A stretch of 12,433 bases of DNA, from NCBI GenBank assembly GCA_018658605.1, contig JABHUV010000322.1, forward strand, positions 1 to 12,433, written 5' to 3'. The stretch comes from Planctomycetaceae bacterium. Lineage in GTDB: Bacteria > Planctomycetota > Planctomycetia > Pirellulales > Pirellulaceae. This document shows, in pieces, positions 1 through 7,492 of this stretch. Made by a program: the position numbers and the translations under genes. Within the stretch, counting starts at the first letter, position 1. The number at the start of each line of letters is the position of its first letter. The notes below the pieces were generated by a model. The model searched no databases and had not been told where the DNA came from. It worked only from the letters and a program-made list of their open reading frames with translations.

Positions 1-1741
1 CGGCAGAATCGTCACTTGCTTCGGCAGAATCGTCACTTGCTTCGGCAGAATCGTCACTTGCTTCGGCAGAATCGTCACTTGCTTCGGCAGAATCGTCACT
101 TGCTTCCTCTACGACGGATTGTATTTCGTCGGTTGCCGCATCCACTTCTTTAGCTTCGTTGGTTGCATCGTCATCTTTCGTTTCTGTTGCGGCCGCAGAG
201 CTAGGTTTGATGCCGCTGATAGCATGTGAAACGGGTGATGTGTTGGTCGCGGGATCTTCTGGAAGCTCGGTCTCTTGCATATCGGCTTCCGAAGTAATCA
301 GATCGATCGCTTTACGTTCGACGATTTGGTTTCTCAGAGCGTCCATATCACCTCGTTTTTCAAGTTGTGCTCGAACTCGTCGTGGCGATGTTTCTTGTTG
401 CAGTGAGATGATGAGAATCTCGCGTTCAATATCTTCTGGAGATGCATCGAGGTCATGATCTTCGGCAATACGTTCTAGAATAAAGTGTTCTTTGAGGGCT
501 CGTTCTGTTGTGCCGAGCATATTTTGCTGTAATTGATTGATTTGTCGACGTATTTCTTCATCGGGAAACCCAGCAGCTTGTAGTTCGAGAATCGAGCGTT
601 GTAATTCTCGTTGTGCTTGTCGTCGCAACAATTGCGGGGGCAGTTCCCAAGCAGCTTCGGCAGTCAGCTGTTCGGTAATCTGTCGACGTACTCGTTGTTG
701 TTGGTGATAGTTCAACTGACGTTCAAGTTCATTGCGTACGGCATCATGTAGCTCAGCTTCGCTGCTGAACCCGCCGATTTCTTCAAGGAATTCAGGTGTG
801 AGTTCCGGAACAGTGACACGTTTAGCGTCGTTGATTTTGATGTTTGCGGTATATTCTTTGCCAGCAAGTTCGTCGTCGTCGAGATCAGTACTTAGGCTAG
901 CAGTGGTTTCTTTCTTGTCACCAACATTGGCTCCGACAACGAGTTTGTCAAAGTCGTTAAGATCTCCGTCCGAGAAGGTGATTTTGCTGCGGACAGGTAC
1001 TCTTGCATCTTCGAGTGTGGTAACAACTTTGTCACCGTCTTTGAATTCGATGGTAACATTGACAATGTCGCCAGTTGCGATTTCGCCATCAACGTTTTCT
1101 TCATTCCCGTAGCGTTGCAGTAATTCTTGGGCTCGTGTACTGACTTCGTCATCAGTGTAATCGTGCGCAACAGTTTCGAGTTTTAGCCCTTTCCATTGTG
1201 GTATATCGAATTCCGGTCGCACTTCTACGGTGAACTCGAAGGTCAATTCACTATCATCAGGCATTTGGACCGCGTCGAAGTTGAAGTCAGGTTCGCTGAT
1301 TGCTGAAAAATCTTGTTCCTCGGTAACTTGGCTCATGGCATCCATGATTAATGAGCCTTTAATTTGGTCGACTACATCACTCTTGAAACGAGTTTCCACA
1401 AGTTTACGCGGTGCACGCCCGATTCGGAAACCTGGAATTTGTGCTTTGGGCATCAAGTCGTTGTAGGCATCATCTTTGTAGCGGGCGATATCTTCTTTTG
1501 ATACCGTGACAACAACGTGTCGTTCGCAAGCGCCTGTTGTATTGACTTGGACTTCAACGTTAAGACGCTCGTCGACGTCTTCGCTATCATCACCAGTGGA
1601 AGTAAGAGTTTCAGCCTGATCTTCAGTAACCTCATCGGCGGTCGCTAAAGATGCAACCGCGTCATTTTCGACAGCATCTGTCGCGGTATCTAAAACTTCT
1701 TCGTTGATGTCGTTTGTTTCGTTGGTGTCTTGTTCAGACAT
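1..1741 (-). CDS. tig: Trigger factor (ribosome-associated chaperone, peptidyl-prolyl isomerase), C-terminus cut by window edge
   Basis: Trigger factor binds the ribosome near the exit tunnel and shields nascent chains; it acts in the cytoplasm. The frame is open from ATG at 1741 to the left edge (580 codons, no stop). Residues about 1-60 are an acidic extension rich in D, E, T and A that E. coli trigger factor lacks. The ribosome-binding domain follows, with the signature PGFRIGRAP at about residues 101-110 (family pattern GFRxGxxP). By alignment with the family, the isomerase domain lies around 205-305 (VNVTIEFKDGDKV, then VPELTPEFLEEIGGF). The helical arms end near ERKAIDLI at about 477. 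From about 480 on there is an acidic low-complexity tail of more than 100 residues ending in identical EASDDSA repeats. AGGA lies 7 bases before the ATG. Total length exceeds the usual 430-500 residues because of the two extensions. In many bacteria clpP follows tig; here that position is outside the window. Identification is firm; the true C-terminus is unseen. Confidence 0.93.
   Translation of the reverse strand, partial: MSEQDTNETNDINEEVLDTATDAVENDAVASLATADEVTEDQAETLTSTGDDSEDVDERLNVEVQVNTTGACERHVVVTVSKEDIARYKDDAYNDLMPKAQIPGFRIGRAPRKLVETRFKSDVVDQIKGSLIMDAMSQVTEEQDFSAISEPDFNFDAVQMPDDSELTFEFTVEVRPEFDIPQWKGLKLETVAHDYTDDEVSTRAQELLQRYGNEENVDGEIATGDIVNVTIEFKDGDKVVTTLEDARVPVRSKITFSDGDLNDFDKLVVGANVGDKKETTASLSTDLDDDELAGKEYTANIKINDAKRVTVPELTPEFLEEIGGFSSEAELHDAVRNELERQLNYHQQQRVRRQITEQLTAEAAWELPPQLLRRQAQRELQRSILELQAAGFPDEEIRRQINQLQQNMLGTTERALKEHFILERIAEDHDLDASPEDIEREILIISLQQETSPRRVRAQLEKRGDMDALRNQIVERKAIDLITSEADMQETELPEDPATNTSPVSHAISGIKPSSAAATETKDDDATNEAKEVDAATDEIQSVVEEASDDSAEASDDSAEASDDSAEASDDSAEASDDSA
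2..106 (-). repeat. Tandem array of five identical 21-bp units inside tig, coding for EASDDSA
   Basis: Five consecutive 21-bp units are identical at the DNA level, and base 1 continues the pattern, so the array runs past the window edge. The unit is a multiple of three and in frame with trigger factor, giving (EASDDSA)n. Perfect identity, including third codon positions, points to recent slippage or recombination rather than old selection on the protein. Copy number is probably variable. It could also be collapsed or expanded by assembly. Confidence 0.95.
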
Positions 1742-1901
1742 AATGCATTCCTGATCCAAATGATCCGATTGATACAATTTTTTAAGCGTAGTGCTTGTAG
1801 AGAAAAATCAGAGTAAACCAATCGTTGTACGCATAGAATCGTAGTTTGATTAAGTTCTCGAAAGGTTTGGATCTATAAAAAAGTGGTTTAATTAACGGTC
1901 T

Positions 1902-1930
1902 AACGAACTGTTTAAAAGCAGTTCGTTTTT
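1902..1930 (+). terminator. Hairpin followed by T tract, terminator-like on the plus strand
   Basis: AACGAACTG (1902-1910) pairs perfectly with CAGTTCGTT (1919-1927) around an 8-base loop, and five T residues (1926-1930) follow on the plus strand. This is the form of an intrinsic terminator for plus-strand transcription, yet both neighbours (tRNA-Gly and tig) read on the minus strand. On the minus strand the same stem forms but lacks an adjacent T run; a T6 stretch comes only about 20 bases later. It may end the tRNA transcript imperfectly, or block antisense transcription from the left. Function is inferred. Confidence 0.4.
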
Positions 1931-1965
1931 AATAGTTCACGCGTACAACTGCGCACACAATAAAG

Positions 1966-2038
1966 AGCGGGTGATGGGATTCGAACCCACGACAACAACG
2001 TTGGCAACGTTGTGCTCTGCCAACTGAGCTACACCCGC
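1966..2038 (-). tRNA. tRNA-Gly (anticodon GCC)
   Basis: Read on the minus strand, the 73 bases fold as a standard cloverleaf. The acceptor stem is GCGGGTG/CACCCGC, the D arm GCTC...GAGC, the anticodon stem CAACG/CGTTG with loop TTGCCAA (anticodon GCC), and the T arm GTGGG-TTCGAAT-CCCAT. The discriminator base is T, as usual for bacterial tRNA-Gly. The 3' CCA is not encoded (CTT follows), so it must be added after transcription. The tRNA decodes GGC and GGT. It sits upstream of tig on the same strand, separated by a leader of about 220 bases. The stem CAACG next to TTGCCAA makes a local palindrome that is part of the tRNA fold and needs no other explanation. Confidence 0.96.
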
Positions 2039-2503
2039 CAATTTAGCACAATCTTGCTGTAATCTACGCCACAAGACGGAGCTTTTTATTATTTGGTATT
2101 TCAGTGTAACCCAGTAAGGCAACACGCTAAAGGGGGCATTTGCAGTGGAAAGTATTTTTTTTATTAGCGTTATTTACAGCGGTTGATTGCATTGATGTTT
2201 AGTGTCCTGTAGTGCTTGATATAACCCATCATCGTTTGAAAAACCTGTTGTTGTCCACTTGCAGTAGCAGTTTTTTAAAACGTTGCTTTCACGGATCGGA
2301 GCTACACGTTCTCGGTAGGTCTGAGTACATTGGGTTGACGCCCCCCATTTGTATGCGTCGGGTTATAACAATTGGGACAAGTATGGAACAAAAACAACGG
2401 GAAAAGAGTAGTTTTTACTGATTGTCGATTTTTTTTTTGCAGTATAGACTGTCTTAGTGCAACTATTTAATTAATTGACTCCGAGTGGTTGTATAAACCG
2501 TTG

Positions 2504-2531
2504 TTGATATGTTAGGCTCCAGTCCTATTCT
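2504..2531 (+). promoter_or_regulatory. Candidate sigma70-type promoter for the FHA gene
   Basis: TTGATA (2504-2509), a 16-base spacer, then TATTCT (2526-2531): 5 of 6 and 4 of 6 matches to the consensus hexamers. It would give a leader of roughly 90 bases to the ATG at 2627, containing the 8-bp tandem repeat. A consensus TTGACA at 2545-2550 is an alternative -35 but has no good -10 at the right distance. Confidence 0.3.
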
Positions 2532-2574
2532 ATGGTGGTGTAAATTGACAGTTTGCGCCAGCCAACAATTGAAA

Positions 2575-2597
2575 CTTCTACTCTTCTACTCTTCTAC
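2575..2597 (+). repeat. 8-bp tandem repeat CTTCTACT (almost three copies) upstream of the FHA gene
   Basis: CTTCTACT is repeated twice in full with a third copy lacking its last base, ending 29 bases before the start codon. Tracts of this sort can gain or lose units by slippage, which would change the spacing of leader or promoter elements. With under three copies it may also be static. Confidence 0.8.
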
Positions 2598-2626
2598 GCT
2601 GGTATTATCTTATAAAGCATTAACTT

Positions 2627-3487
2627 ATGAATGTTGATTTATTAGTTTACAAAGACGGCCAGCCGCTTAAAACAGTAAGCGTTACTTTGCCGGTAATTAT
2701 TGGTCGTGGCAAAGATGCGACATTTACAATCAAGCACCCATTGCTAAGCCGTAAGCATTGTGAAGTATTTGAGGAAAGTGGTTCCGTTACTGTCCGTGAC
2801 CTTGCTTCGCTCAATGGTACATTTGTGAATGGTTCACGAGTCGATAGCACTTCAGCAATTGATTCAGGCGGTCAACTGAAGCTTGGTTCCGTCGTTATGG
2901 AAGTTCAATACAATGGTGCATCGTCTGAGGATACGATCGCCTCGGATCCTGCGTCCGAAGGCGTGGCCTTTGATTTAGGCAAAGTCGATACTGCGGATAC
3001 CGAAGTCATGGCGACAGCATCTGATTCAACGGAGCCAGTAGATGATGCGGCAGAAGCAACTGAGGATGTACCAGCCCCGAGTGAGGATGCTGGCAACACG
3101 TTGGATTTAGGTGATTTCGAAGTGTCAGCTGACGCAGCAGAGGAGCCAGCAGACGATTCCTTTGATTTAACAGATTTTGATGTGAACAGCCCAGACGCAC
3201 CTCCATCGGAAGAAATGTTGGATTTAGGTGACTTTGAAGTCTCAGCTCCTGCTGTCGAAGAGGGGTTAGCTGCTCAAGAGTTGCCATCATTGACTGATTT
3301 GGCCGGAGGGGATGATGAAGAACCGGAAGGTACTGTTGCTGAAGTACCGACAGAAACTGCCGTAGATACTCCAGTTTCGGCTCCACAAGAGGCCGTCGCG
3401 GATGATCCTTGGGCTGCACCTAGTGAACCTAAAGTGGCAGTTGATGATGACGATGACCTAGATGCGTTCTTAAAAGACCTTGGTTAA
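2627..3487 (+). CDS. FHA-domain protein with acidic repeat-bearing C-terminal tail
   Basis: The N-terminal forkhead-associated domain (about residues 5-95) carries the family's phosphothreonine-binding residues: GRG at 26-28, SRKHC at 41-45 and SLNGTFVNG at 61-69. It should bind a threonine-phosphorylated partner in the cytoplasm. The remaining 190 residues are disordered-looking and strongly acidic, rich in A, P, E and D. A short motif recurs in them: FDLG at 115, LDLGDFEV at 159, FDLTDFDV at 179 and LDLGDFEV at 198. The protein ends with a run of five D and then LDAFLKDLG. No membrane segment, signal peptide or catalytic domain is visible, so it is probably an adaptor. The start ATG has no clear Shine-Dalgarno, but the FHA domain begins right after it, so an internal start is unlikely. 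Its kinase or ligand partner is not in the window. Domain assignment is firm; biological role unknown. Confidence 0.88.
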   Translation: MNVDLLVYKDGQPLKTVSVTLPVIIGRGKDATFTIKHPLLSRKHCEVFEESGSVTVRDLASLNGTFVNGSRVDSTSAIDSGGQLKLGSVVMEVQYNGASSEDTIASDPASEGVAFDLGKVDTADTEVMATASDSTEPVDDAAEATEDVPAPSEDAGNTLDLGDFEVSADAAEEPADDSFDLTDFDVNSPDAPPSEEMLDLGDFEVSAPAVEEGLAAQELPSLTDLAGGDDEEPEGTVAEVPTETAVDTPVSAPQEAVADDPWAAPSEPKVAVDDDDDLDAFLKDLG

Positions 3488-3534
3488 TCGCATCGAATAG
3501 AATTGATCTTCTGGCTATTTATTTGAGAGGTAGT

Positions 3535-3561
3535 CTTGGTTGGTATAAGATATCAAGCAAG
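3535..3561 (+). other. Compact hairpin downstream of the FHA gene
   Basis: CTTG-G-TTGGTAT (3535-3546) pairs with ATATCAA-G-CAAG (3550-3561): eleven pairs (one G-U), one G-G mismatch and an AAG loop. It begins 47 bases after the FHA stop codon. No T run follows, so it is not a standard intrinsic terminator. It could stabilise the 3' end of the mRNA or assist termination. Confidence 0.4.
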
Positions 3562-3655
3562 GGGATTCTGTCATATCTGTATCTGACGTTGGCTTATGTG
3601 CCCTGTACATTCTAGTTACGGTATATAGGTGGAAAGCATTTAAGTAGGTGATGCG

Positions 3656-5620
3656 ATGAAAAACAACTATTTGTTCTTGACGATATTTTCCATGGTGTTA
3701 TTTTTTGGGGTCTCTGTTGTATGCTCCAGTTTATTGTTTGGTGCTGAACCAGGAAAAAAAGGTCCCGTGAACCATCTTGTTAATGAAACCAGTCCCTACT
3801 TACTTAGCCACGCTCACAACCCAGTTGACTGGTATCCCTGGGGTGATGCAGCATTCACCAAGGCTAAGAAAGAGAAAAAACTCATATTTTTGTCCATTGG
3901 CTATTCTAGTTGTCACTGGTGCCATGTCATGGAACGGGAGTCATTTGAAGATAAGGAAATCGCGGATTTCCTTAACAAGAATTATGTTTGTATAAAGGTA
4001 GATCGTGAAGAGCGTCCTGACGTTGACCAGGTGTACATGGCAGCAGTTCAGGTTTTAACACAACGTGGCGGCTGGCCGATGAGCGTCTTTTTAACACCGG
4101 ATTCGAAACCATTCACAGGTGGTTCGTACTTCCCAGCTCGAGATGGAGACCGTCGTGGCATTCCTGGTTTTTTGACGATCATCCAAAAACTGTCCCAAGT
4201 GTGGAACGATGATCCTGAATTGGTTAGTAAGCAGGCGGTTGCTGTTACAGATGCTGTGAAGTCAGAATTGGAAGCACGTATTCCTCGCACTCTCGATGTA
4301 CTGGATGAAAAAGTATTCACAGCGAGCGTTGATGCTTTGCAGGAACGATTTGATTCTCAGTGGGGTGGCTTTGGGTATAGCATTGCCAATCCAAATGTCC
4401 CCAAATTTCCCACACCCTGTAATCTTGAATTCCTATTATTTGAAGTAGAACGATTGAATCGCGCTGGCAAAGATAGTGAACATGCGCTGCAAATGTTAGT
4501 TGCGCAACTGGACCATATGGCGATGGGAGGAATACGAGATCATTTAGGTGGTGGTTTCCATCGCTACAGCGTAGATCGATATTGGCACATTCCTCATTTC
4601 GAAAAAATGTTGTACGACAACGGTCAGCTAGCGAGTATTTATGCAGCGGCTTACAAATTGACCGGCAATTTAGAATATCGTCAGATAACCGAAGAGCTAT
4701 TGGAGTTCGTACTGCGAGAGATGACGGATGAAAACGGCGGATTTTATTCGGCGCTTGATGCGGATAGTGAGGGCAGCGAAGGTAAGTATTATAGGTGGTC
4801 GCGAGCGGAAGTTAAAACGTTGTTGTCCAACGAACAATACGAGTTGTTTGCCGATATTTATGCGCTCAGCGGCGCTCCTAATTTTGAGGAAGATTACTAT
4901 GCACTTTTGATGAGTAAAACCAGATCGGAAGAAGCAGTCGCTCGAAAAACCGATCTAGCTGATCTCGAGAAACAACTATTGTCGATGCGACAGTCGTTGA
5001 TGCAGCAGCGTAATAAGCGAATACGACCGTTGCTTGACAATAAGATCATGACGAGTTGGAACGGTTTGATGATTCGCGGCTTTGCAGATGCTGGGCGATT
5101 GCTGGAGAAACCGGAGTATATTGCAGCAGCTTCGAAAGCCGCTAAATTCATCCTTGAAAACATGCGTAACGATCAGGGTCAACTGTTGCACAGTTACAAT
5201 CGAGGTGAAGCGCGTTTTAATGCATACGTAGTCGACTACGCATTTTTTATCGAAGGTTTGCTCGCGTTACATCGAGCAACTGCCAAGGAAGAATGGCTTT
5301 TGCATGCAGATATACTGACTCAAACCCAAATTAAAAGATATTGGGATGAGAAAAATGGTGGCTTCTTCTTTACTTCTAGTGATCACGAAACCTTGATCGC
5401 TCGAGCCAAGAATCCAATTGATAGTGTCCGCCCTTCCGGTAACAGTGTGACAGCCGCCAATTTGGTATATCTATATAAACAGTTGGATAAACCAGAGTAT
5501 CTTAAAACTGCCCAGCGCGCTATTGATAGTGTTTCAGGCATGTTGGATTCGTCACCAACAGCAGCTCCACGAATTGTCATCGTACTTGGTGAGATTTTAG
5601 AATTGAATAGTGATCGCTAA
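3656..5620 (+). CDS. Exported DUF255 / YyaL-type protein: thioredoxin-like domain fused to a six-hairpin glycosidase-like domain
   Basis: Members of this family join an N-terminal thioredoxin-like domain (DUF255, as in human SPATA20 and B. subtilis YyaL) to an (alpha/alpha)6 barrel resembling N-acylglucosamine epimerases and glycosidases; their biochemical role is not settled. Residues 1-30 form a hydrophobic signal or anchor segment (possible cleavage after FGA), so the protein probably lies outside the cytoplasmic membrane. The conserved [20 protein letters not shown] (43-62) follows, then CHWC at 86-89 and a thioredoxin-type GGWPMSVF with a likely cis-proline at 141. The barrel runs from about 220 to 640 and includes the hallmark [12 protein letters not shown] and [14 protein letters not shown] (about 295-330). 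At 654 residues it is full length. AGGTG five bases before ATG 3656 supports the start; the ATG at 3651 meets a stop at once. It is convergent with the permease gene. No partner gene is evident. Confidence 0.9.
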   Translation: MKNNYLFLTIFSMVLFFGVSVVCSSLLFGAEPGKKGPVNHLVNETSPYLLSHAHNPVDWYPWGDAAFTKAKKEKKLIFLSIGYSSCHWCHVMERESFEDKEIADFLNKNYVCIKVDREERPDVDQVYMAAVQVLTQRGGWPMSVFLTPDSKPFTGGSYFPARDGDRRGIPGFLTIIQKLSQVWNDDPELVSKQAVAVTDAVKSELEARIPRTLDVLDEKVFTASVDALQERFDSQWGGFGYSIANPNVPKFPTPCNLEFLLFEVERLNRAGKDSEHALQMLVAQLDHMAMGGIRDHLGGGFHRYSVDRYWHIPHFEKMLYDNGQLASIYAAAYKLTGNLEYRQITEELLEFVLREMTDENGGFYSALDADSEGSEGKYYRWSRAEVKTLLSNEQYELFADIYALSGAPNFEEDYYALLMSKTRSEEAVARKTDLADLEKQLLSMRQSLMQQRNKRIRPLLDNKIMTSWNGLMIRGFADAGRLLEKPEYIAAASKAAKFILENMRNDQGQLLHSYNRGEARFNAYVVDYAFFIEGLLALHRATAKEEWLLHADILTQTQIKRYWDEKNGGFFFTSSDHETLIARAKNPIDSVRPSGNSVTAANLVYLYKQLDKPEYLKTAQRAIDSVSGMLDSSPTAAPRIVIVLGEILELNSDR

Positions 5621-5637
5621 GAGCGCGTGGCTTGGAT

Positions 5638-5687
5638 ATTTGCACTCGTAGGTTGTTGAGAAATATAAACCGTAATGAGTCGCAAAT
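5638..5687. repeat. Inverted repeat between two convergent genes
   Basis: ATTTGCACTC (5638-5647) is complementary to GAGTCGCAAAT (5677-5687) with one bulged base, around a 29-base loop. Outside it, CGCGT (5624-5628) can pair with ACGCG near 5693-5697. It occupies the gap between the DUF255 stop and the permease stop, where a bidirectional terminator would be expected. No T run follows either arm, so intrinsic termination is doubtful. Confidence 0.35.
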
Positions 5688-5698
5688 CTCAGACGCGA

Positions 5699-7231
5699 TT
5701 ATGCATCGCCAGCGGTGGGTTTGCGATTGGCTGCGGCAAACAAAAAATACAGCGGCAAGCTGCAAAGCAGGAAGCCGCCACTGAACAACACGACAACAAC
5801 GTCATCACTACCGACGAGGAATAAGAAAATTGCATTGGCAATCAGTGAGATCAAAGGGATGATCGGGTAGCCAGGGACTTTGTAAGGTCGTTCCATATCA
5901 GGATGTTTACTGCGTAAAATGAAAATTGCACCGATCGTTAACACAATAAAAATGGTCGCGCTAAATACGGCAATGTTAGTGAGATAATCAAAAATCCCCT
6001 TGGCCTCTGATCCAGCTGGTAATCCAGATTCCGTTGCTTGATTTGTGCGATAGACGACATAGCTAGACACAATCAGCAAGAGAGTAACGGTAACTAACCC
6101 TTGTCCCATGACGGCGATGTGCGGTGTTTTGAAACGCGGGTGGATCTTGGCGAAGGCTGGAATAAACATTTCATCGCGGGCCATCGCAAATAACACACGT
6201 GGCGGAGTCAGCAGGCCAGTGTTCAAGGCACTAAAGACGCTTACTAAAATGACACTACTGAGTATGGCTTTGGCAAGTTGCCCTAAACTAGCGTTAACGG
6301 GTGTCAGGTAAATACTAATTGCTTCTTGTGGTACTAACCTTACAGGATCGTTCTCAATTTCGACCATTTGCTCAAGTGACAATGCGCCATGAAATGCGAT
6401 GTTGACGGCAATATATATAACAAACAAAACGATTGCTCCACCGATCAATGCTAGCGACAGGTTTTTCTGTGGCTCTTTGATCTCCTCTGCAATTCCGGTC
6501 ACCATCCAGCCACCGGAATAGGCCCACATTACATTTAACATGACGAGTGTGAATATCATGACTAGTGAATCGGGCGTTTGCTCCGTAGAAAAATTAGCGG
6601 TGTAATTGGCTGCATGGACTTCTGGAATTTCCACGAAAAGTAGTAATAGCGGCAAGAGTGCGATCAGCGTCAGGAAGCTAACCTTGATAACCGTCGTAAT
6701 GTTTTGCACTAATCCGCCCCAGAACACACCGAGACAATTCACAACGGTGAGTACGGCGATTAGCGAAATCGAGATTCCTACAGTTTGAATATTGGAGAAT
6801 TCAACTCCTATTAACGAACTTAGGTTAATGACAAAAAAGATGGCGAGTGCCGAATTACCACAGGATTGAAAGAATACGGATTCGTTCCATCCGGCTAGAA
6901 ATGCTGGGATACGCCCATACGCTTTGCGAATGTAAACGTATGTACCACCAGCTTTGGGCATCATTAAGGCGAGTTCAGCAAGGCAGACTCCACCGATGAC
7001 CGTAATAATACCGCCCACAGTCCAAGCGACCATAATCAAGCCAACGGAGTTGCCGACCATGGCATTAGCGCCGGGTTTTGCAAAGATACCTGACCCAATG
7101 ACTGCTCCGACCACCAGCGCCATGGCCGACCATTTCCCTAATGCTTTTACCAACGAGGGTTGATTGGATTCATCGCTAGTTGTGGCACTGTCACCGAGTT
7201 GTTCATGTGTAGAGGGCATTTCAGTATTCAC
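5699..7231 (-). CDS. APC-superfamily amino-acid permease (LAT/SLC7-like)
   Basis: An integral membrane transporter, probably with 12 helices, expected to move amino acids by proton symport or exchange; the substrate cannot be read from sequence. After a hydrophilic N-terminus of about 30 residues, helix 1 carries the unwound substrate-site motif GAVIGSGIF (42-50). The helix 2-3 loop has PKAGGTYVYIRKAYG (92-106), typical of the L-type and related subfamilies. The last loop has MERPYKVPGYPIIP, another family mark. At 510 residues it is full length. The start is GTG at 7231, with an alternative ATG at 7219 (residue 5); neither has a clear Shine-Dalgarno, and both precede helix 1. It lies 42 bases downstream of the SlyX-like gene on the same strand and may be co-transcribed with it. 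Family assignment is firm; amino-acid specificity unknown. Confidence 0.92.
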   Translation of the reverse strand: MNTEMPSTHEQLGDSATTSDESNQPSLVKALGKWSAMALVVGAVIGSGIFAKPGANAMVGNSVGLIMVAWTVGGIITVIGGVCLAELALMMPKAGGTYVYIRKAYGRIPAFLAGWNESVFFQSCGNSALAIFFVINLSSLIGVEFSNIQTVGISISLIAVLTVVNCLGVFWGGLVQNITTVIKVSFLTLIALLPLLLLFVEIPEVHAANYTANFSTEQTPDSLVMIFTLVMLNVMWAYSGGWMVTGIAEEIKEPQKNLSLALIGGAIVLFVIYIAVNIAFHGALSLEQMVEIENDPVRLVPQEAISIYLTPVNASLGQLAKAILSSVILVSVFSALNTGLLTPPRVLFAMARDEMFIPAFAKIHPRFKTPHIAVMGQGLVTVTLLLIVSSYVVYRTNQATESGLPAGSEAKGIFDYLTNIAVFSATIFIVLTIGAIFILRSKHPDMERPYKVPGYPIIPLISLIANAIFLFLVGSDDVVVVLFSGGFLLCSLPLYFLFAAANRKPTAGDA

Positions 7232-7273
7232 GTGGGTATTCCGAATTGGCAGTGTAATAAATCGATACTGTGA

Positions 7274-7492
7274 CTACAGCAGGTCACGAATTTCATCGGG
7301 AAAGTCATGCTTCTCCGAGTCGATTTTTCGTTCGAGATGATCGACGCGGTCAGAAAGATCTTCGATTTTCTTCTGCCCATCAATGACGACATCATCTAGA
7401 TCAACCACTGTTTTTTCGAGATGGGTAAACAGCGACTCAAGATTGGAGACTCGTTTTTCGAGTTGTTTTCGTTTTGGGGGGGTATCAGACAT
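7274..7492 (-). CDS. slyX: SlyX-like small coiled-coil protein
   Basis: A 72-residue hydrophilic protein dominated by heptad-patterned residues (about 8-58), predicting a coiled coil. The pattern of LEKRVSNLESLFTHLEKTV and later QKKIEDLSDRVDHLERKI, followed by a short tail, matches SlyX-family proteins, whose function is not established. The length fits the family (about 70-75). The C-terminus lacks the usual proline-rich PPPHY ending of enterobacterial SlyX and ends in DFPDEIRDLL instead, so the family call is moderate. It starts at ATG 7492. Codons 4-6 contain a run of seven C residues followed by four A, a possible slippage site. It lies between the unknown membrane protein and the permease, all on the minus strand. 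Confidence 0.65.
   Translation of the reverse strand: MSDTPPKRKQLEKRVSNLESLFTHLEKTVVDLDDVVIDGQKKIEDLSDRVDHLERKIDSEKHDFPDEIRDLL

Larger units (their letters stand above)
2039..2626. other. Gene-poor AT-rich intergenic region between tRNA-Gly and the FHA gene
   Basis: About 590 bases with no convincing gene. It holds T runs near 2153-2161 and 2430-2440, a weak 5-bp stem at 2337-2359, a candidate promoter at 2504-2531 and an 8-bp tandem repeat at 2575-2597. The only plus-strand reading frame of note, 2212-2421, codes for 69 residues without low-complexity bias, domain or ribosome site, and I do not call it. A small RNA cannot be excluded, but none is recognisable. Confidence 0.6.

Noticed and set aside
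1..106. CRISPR array, because of short regular repeats at the left edge
   Set aside because: Units are directly adjacent with no spacers and are in frame with trigger factor.
159..1466. Several plus-strand reading frames opposite the trigger factor gene
   Set aside because: All are antisense shadows of a well supported coding region.
1937..2125. A minus-strand reading frame across the tRNA
   Set aside because: It runs straight through tRNA-Gly and has no independent support.
2337..2359. GACGC/GCGTC stem in the intergenic region, possible small RNA
   Set aside because: Only five strong pairs around a 13-base loop and no T run or promoter in register.
2212..2421. A 69-codon plus-strand reading frame in the long intergenic region
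   Set aside because: No ribosome site, no recognisable domain, irregular composition and a cysteine/serine pattern typical of chance translation.
2545..2550. Perfect TTGACA as the -35 of the FHA promoter
   Set aside because: No acceptable -10 lies 16-18 bases downstream; kept only as an alternative.
5638..5687. CIRCE-like heat-shock operator, because the arms contain GCACTC and GAGT
   Set aside because: The spacer is 29 rather than 9 bases, the right arm differs, and the site lies between two stop codons far from any chaperone gene.
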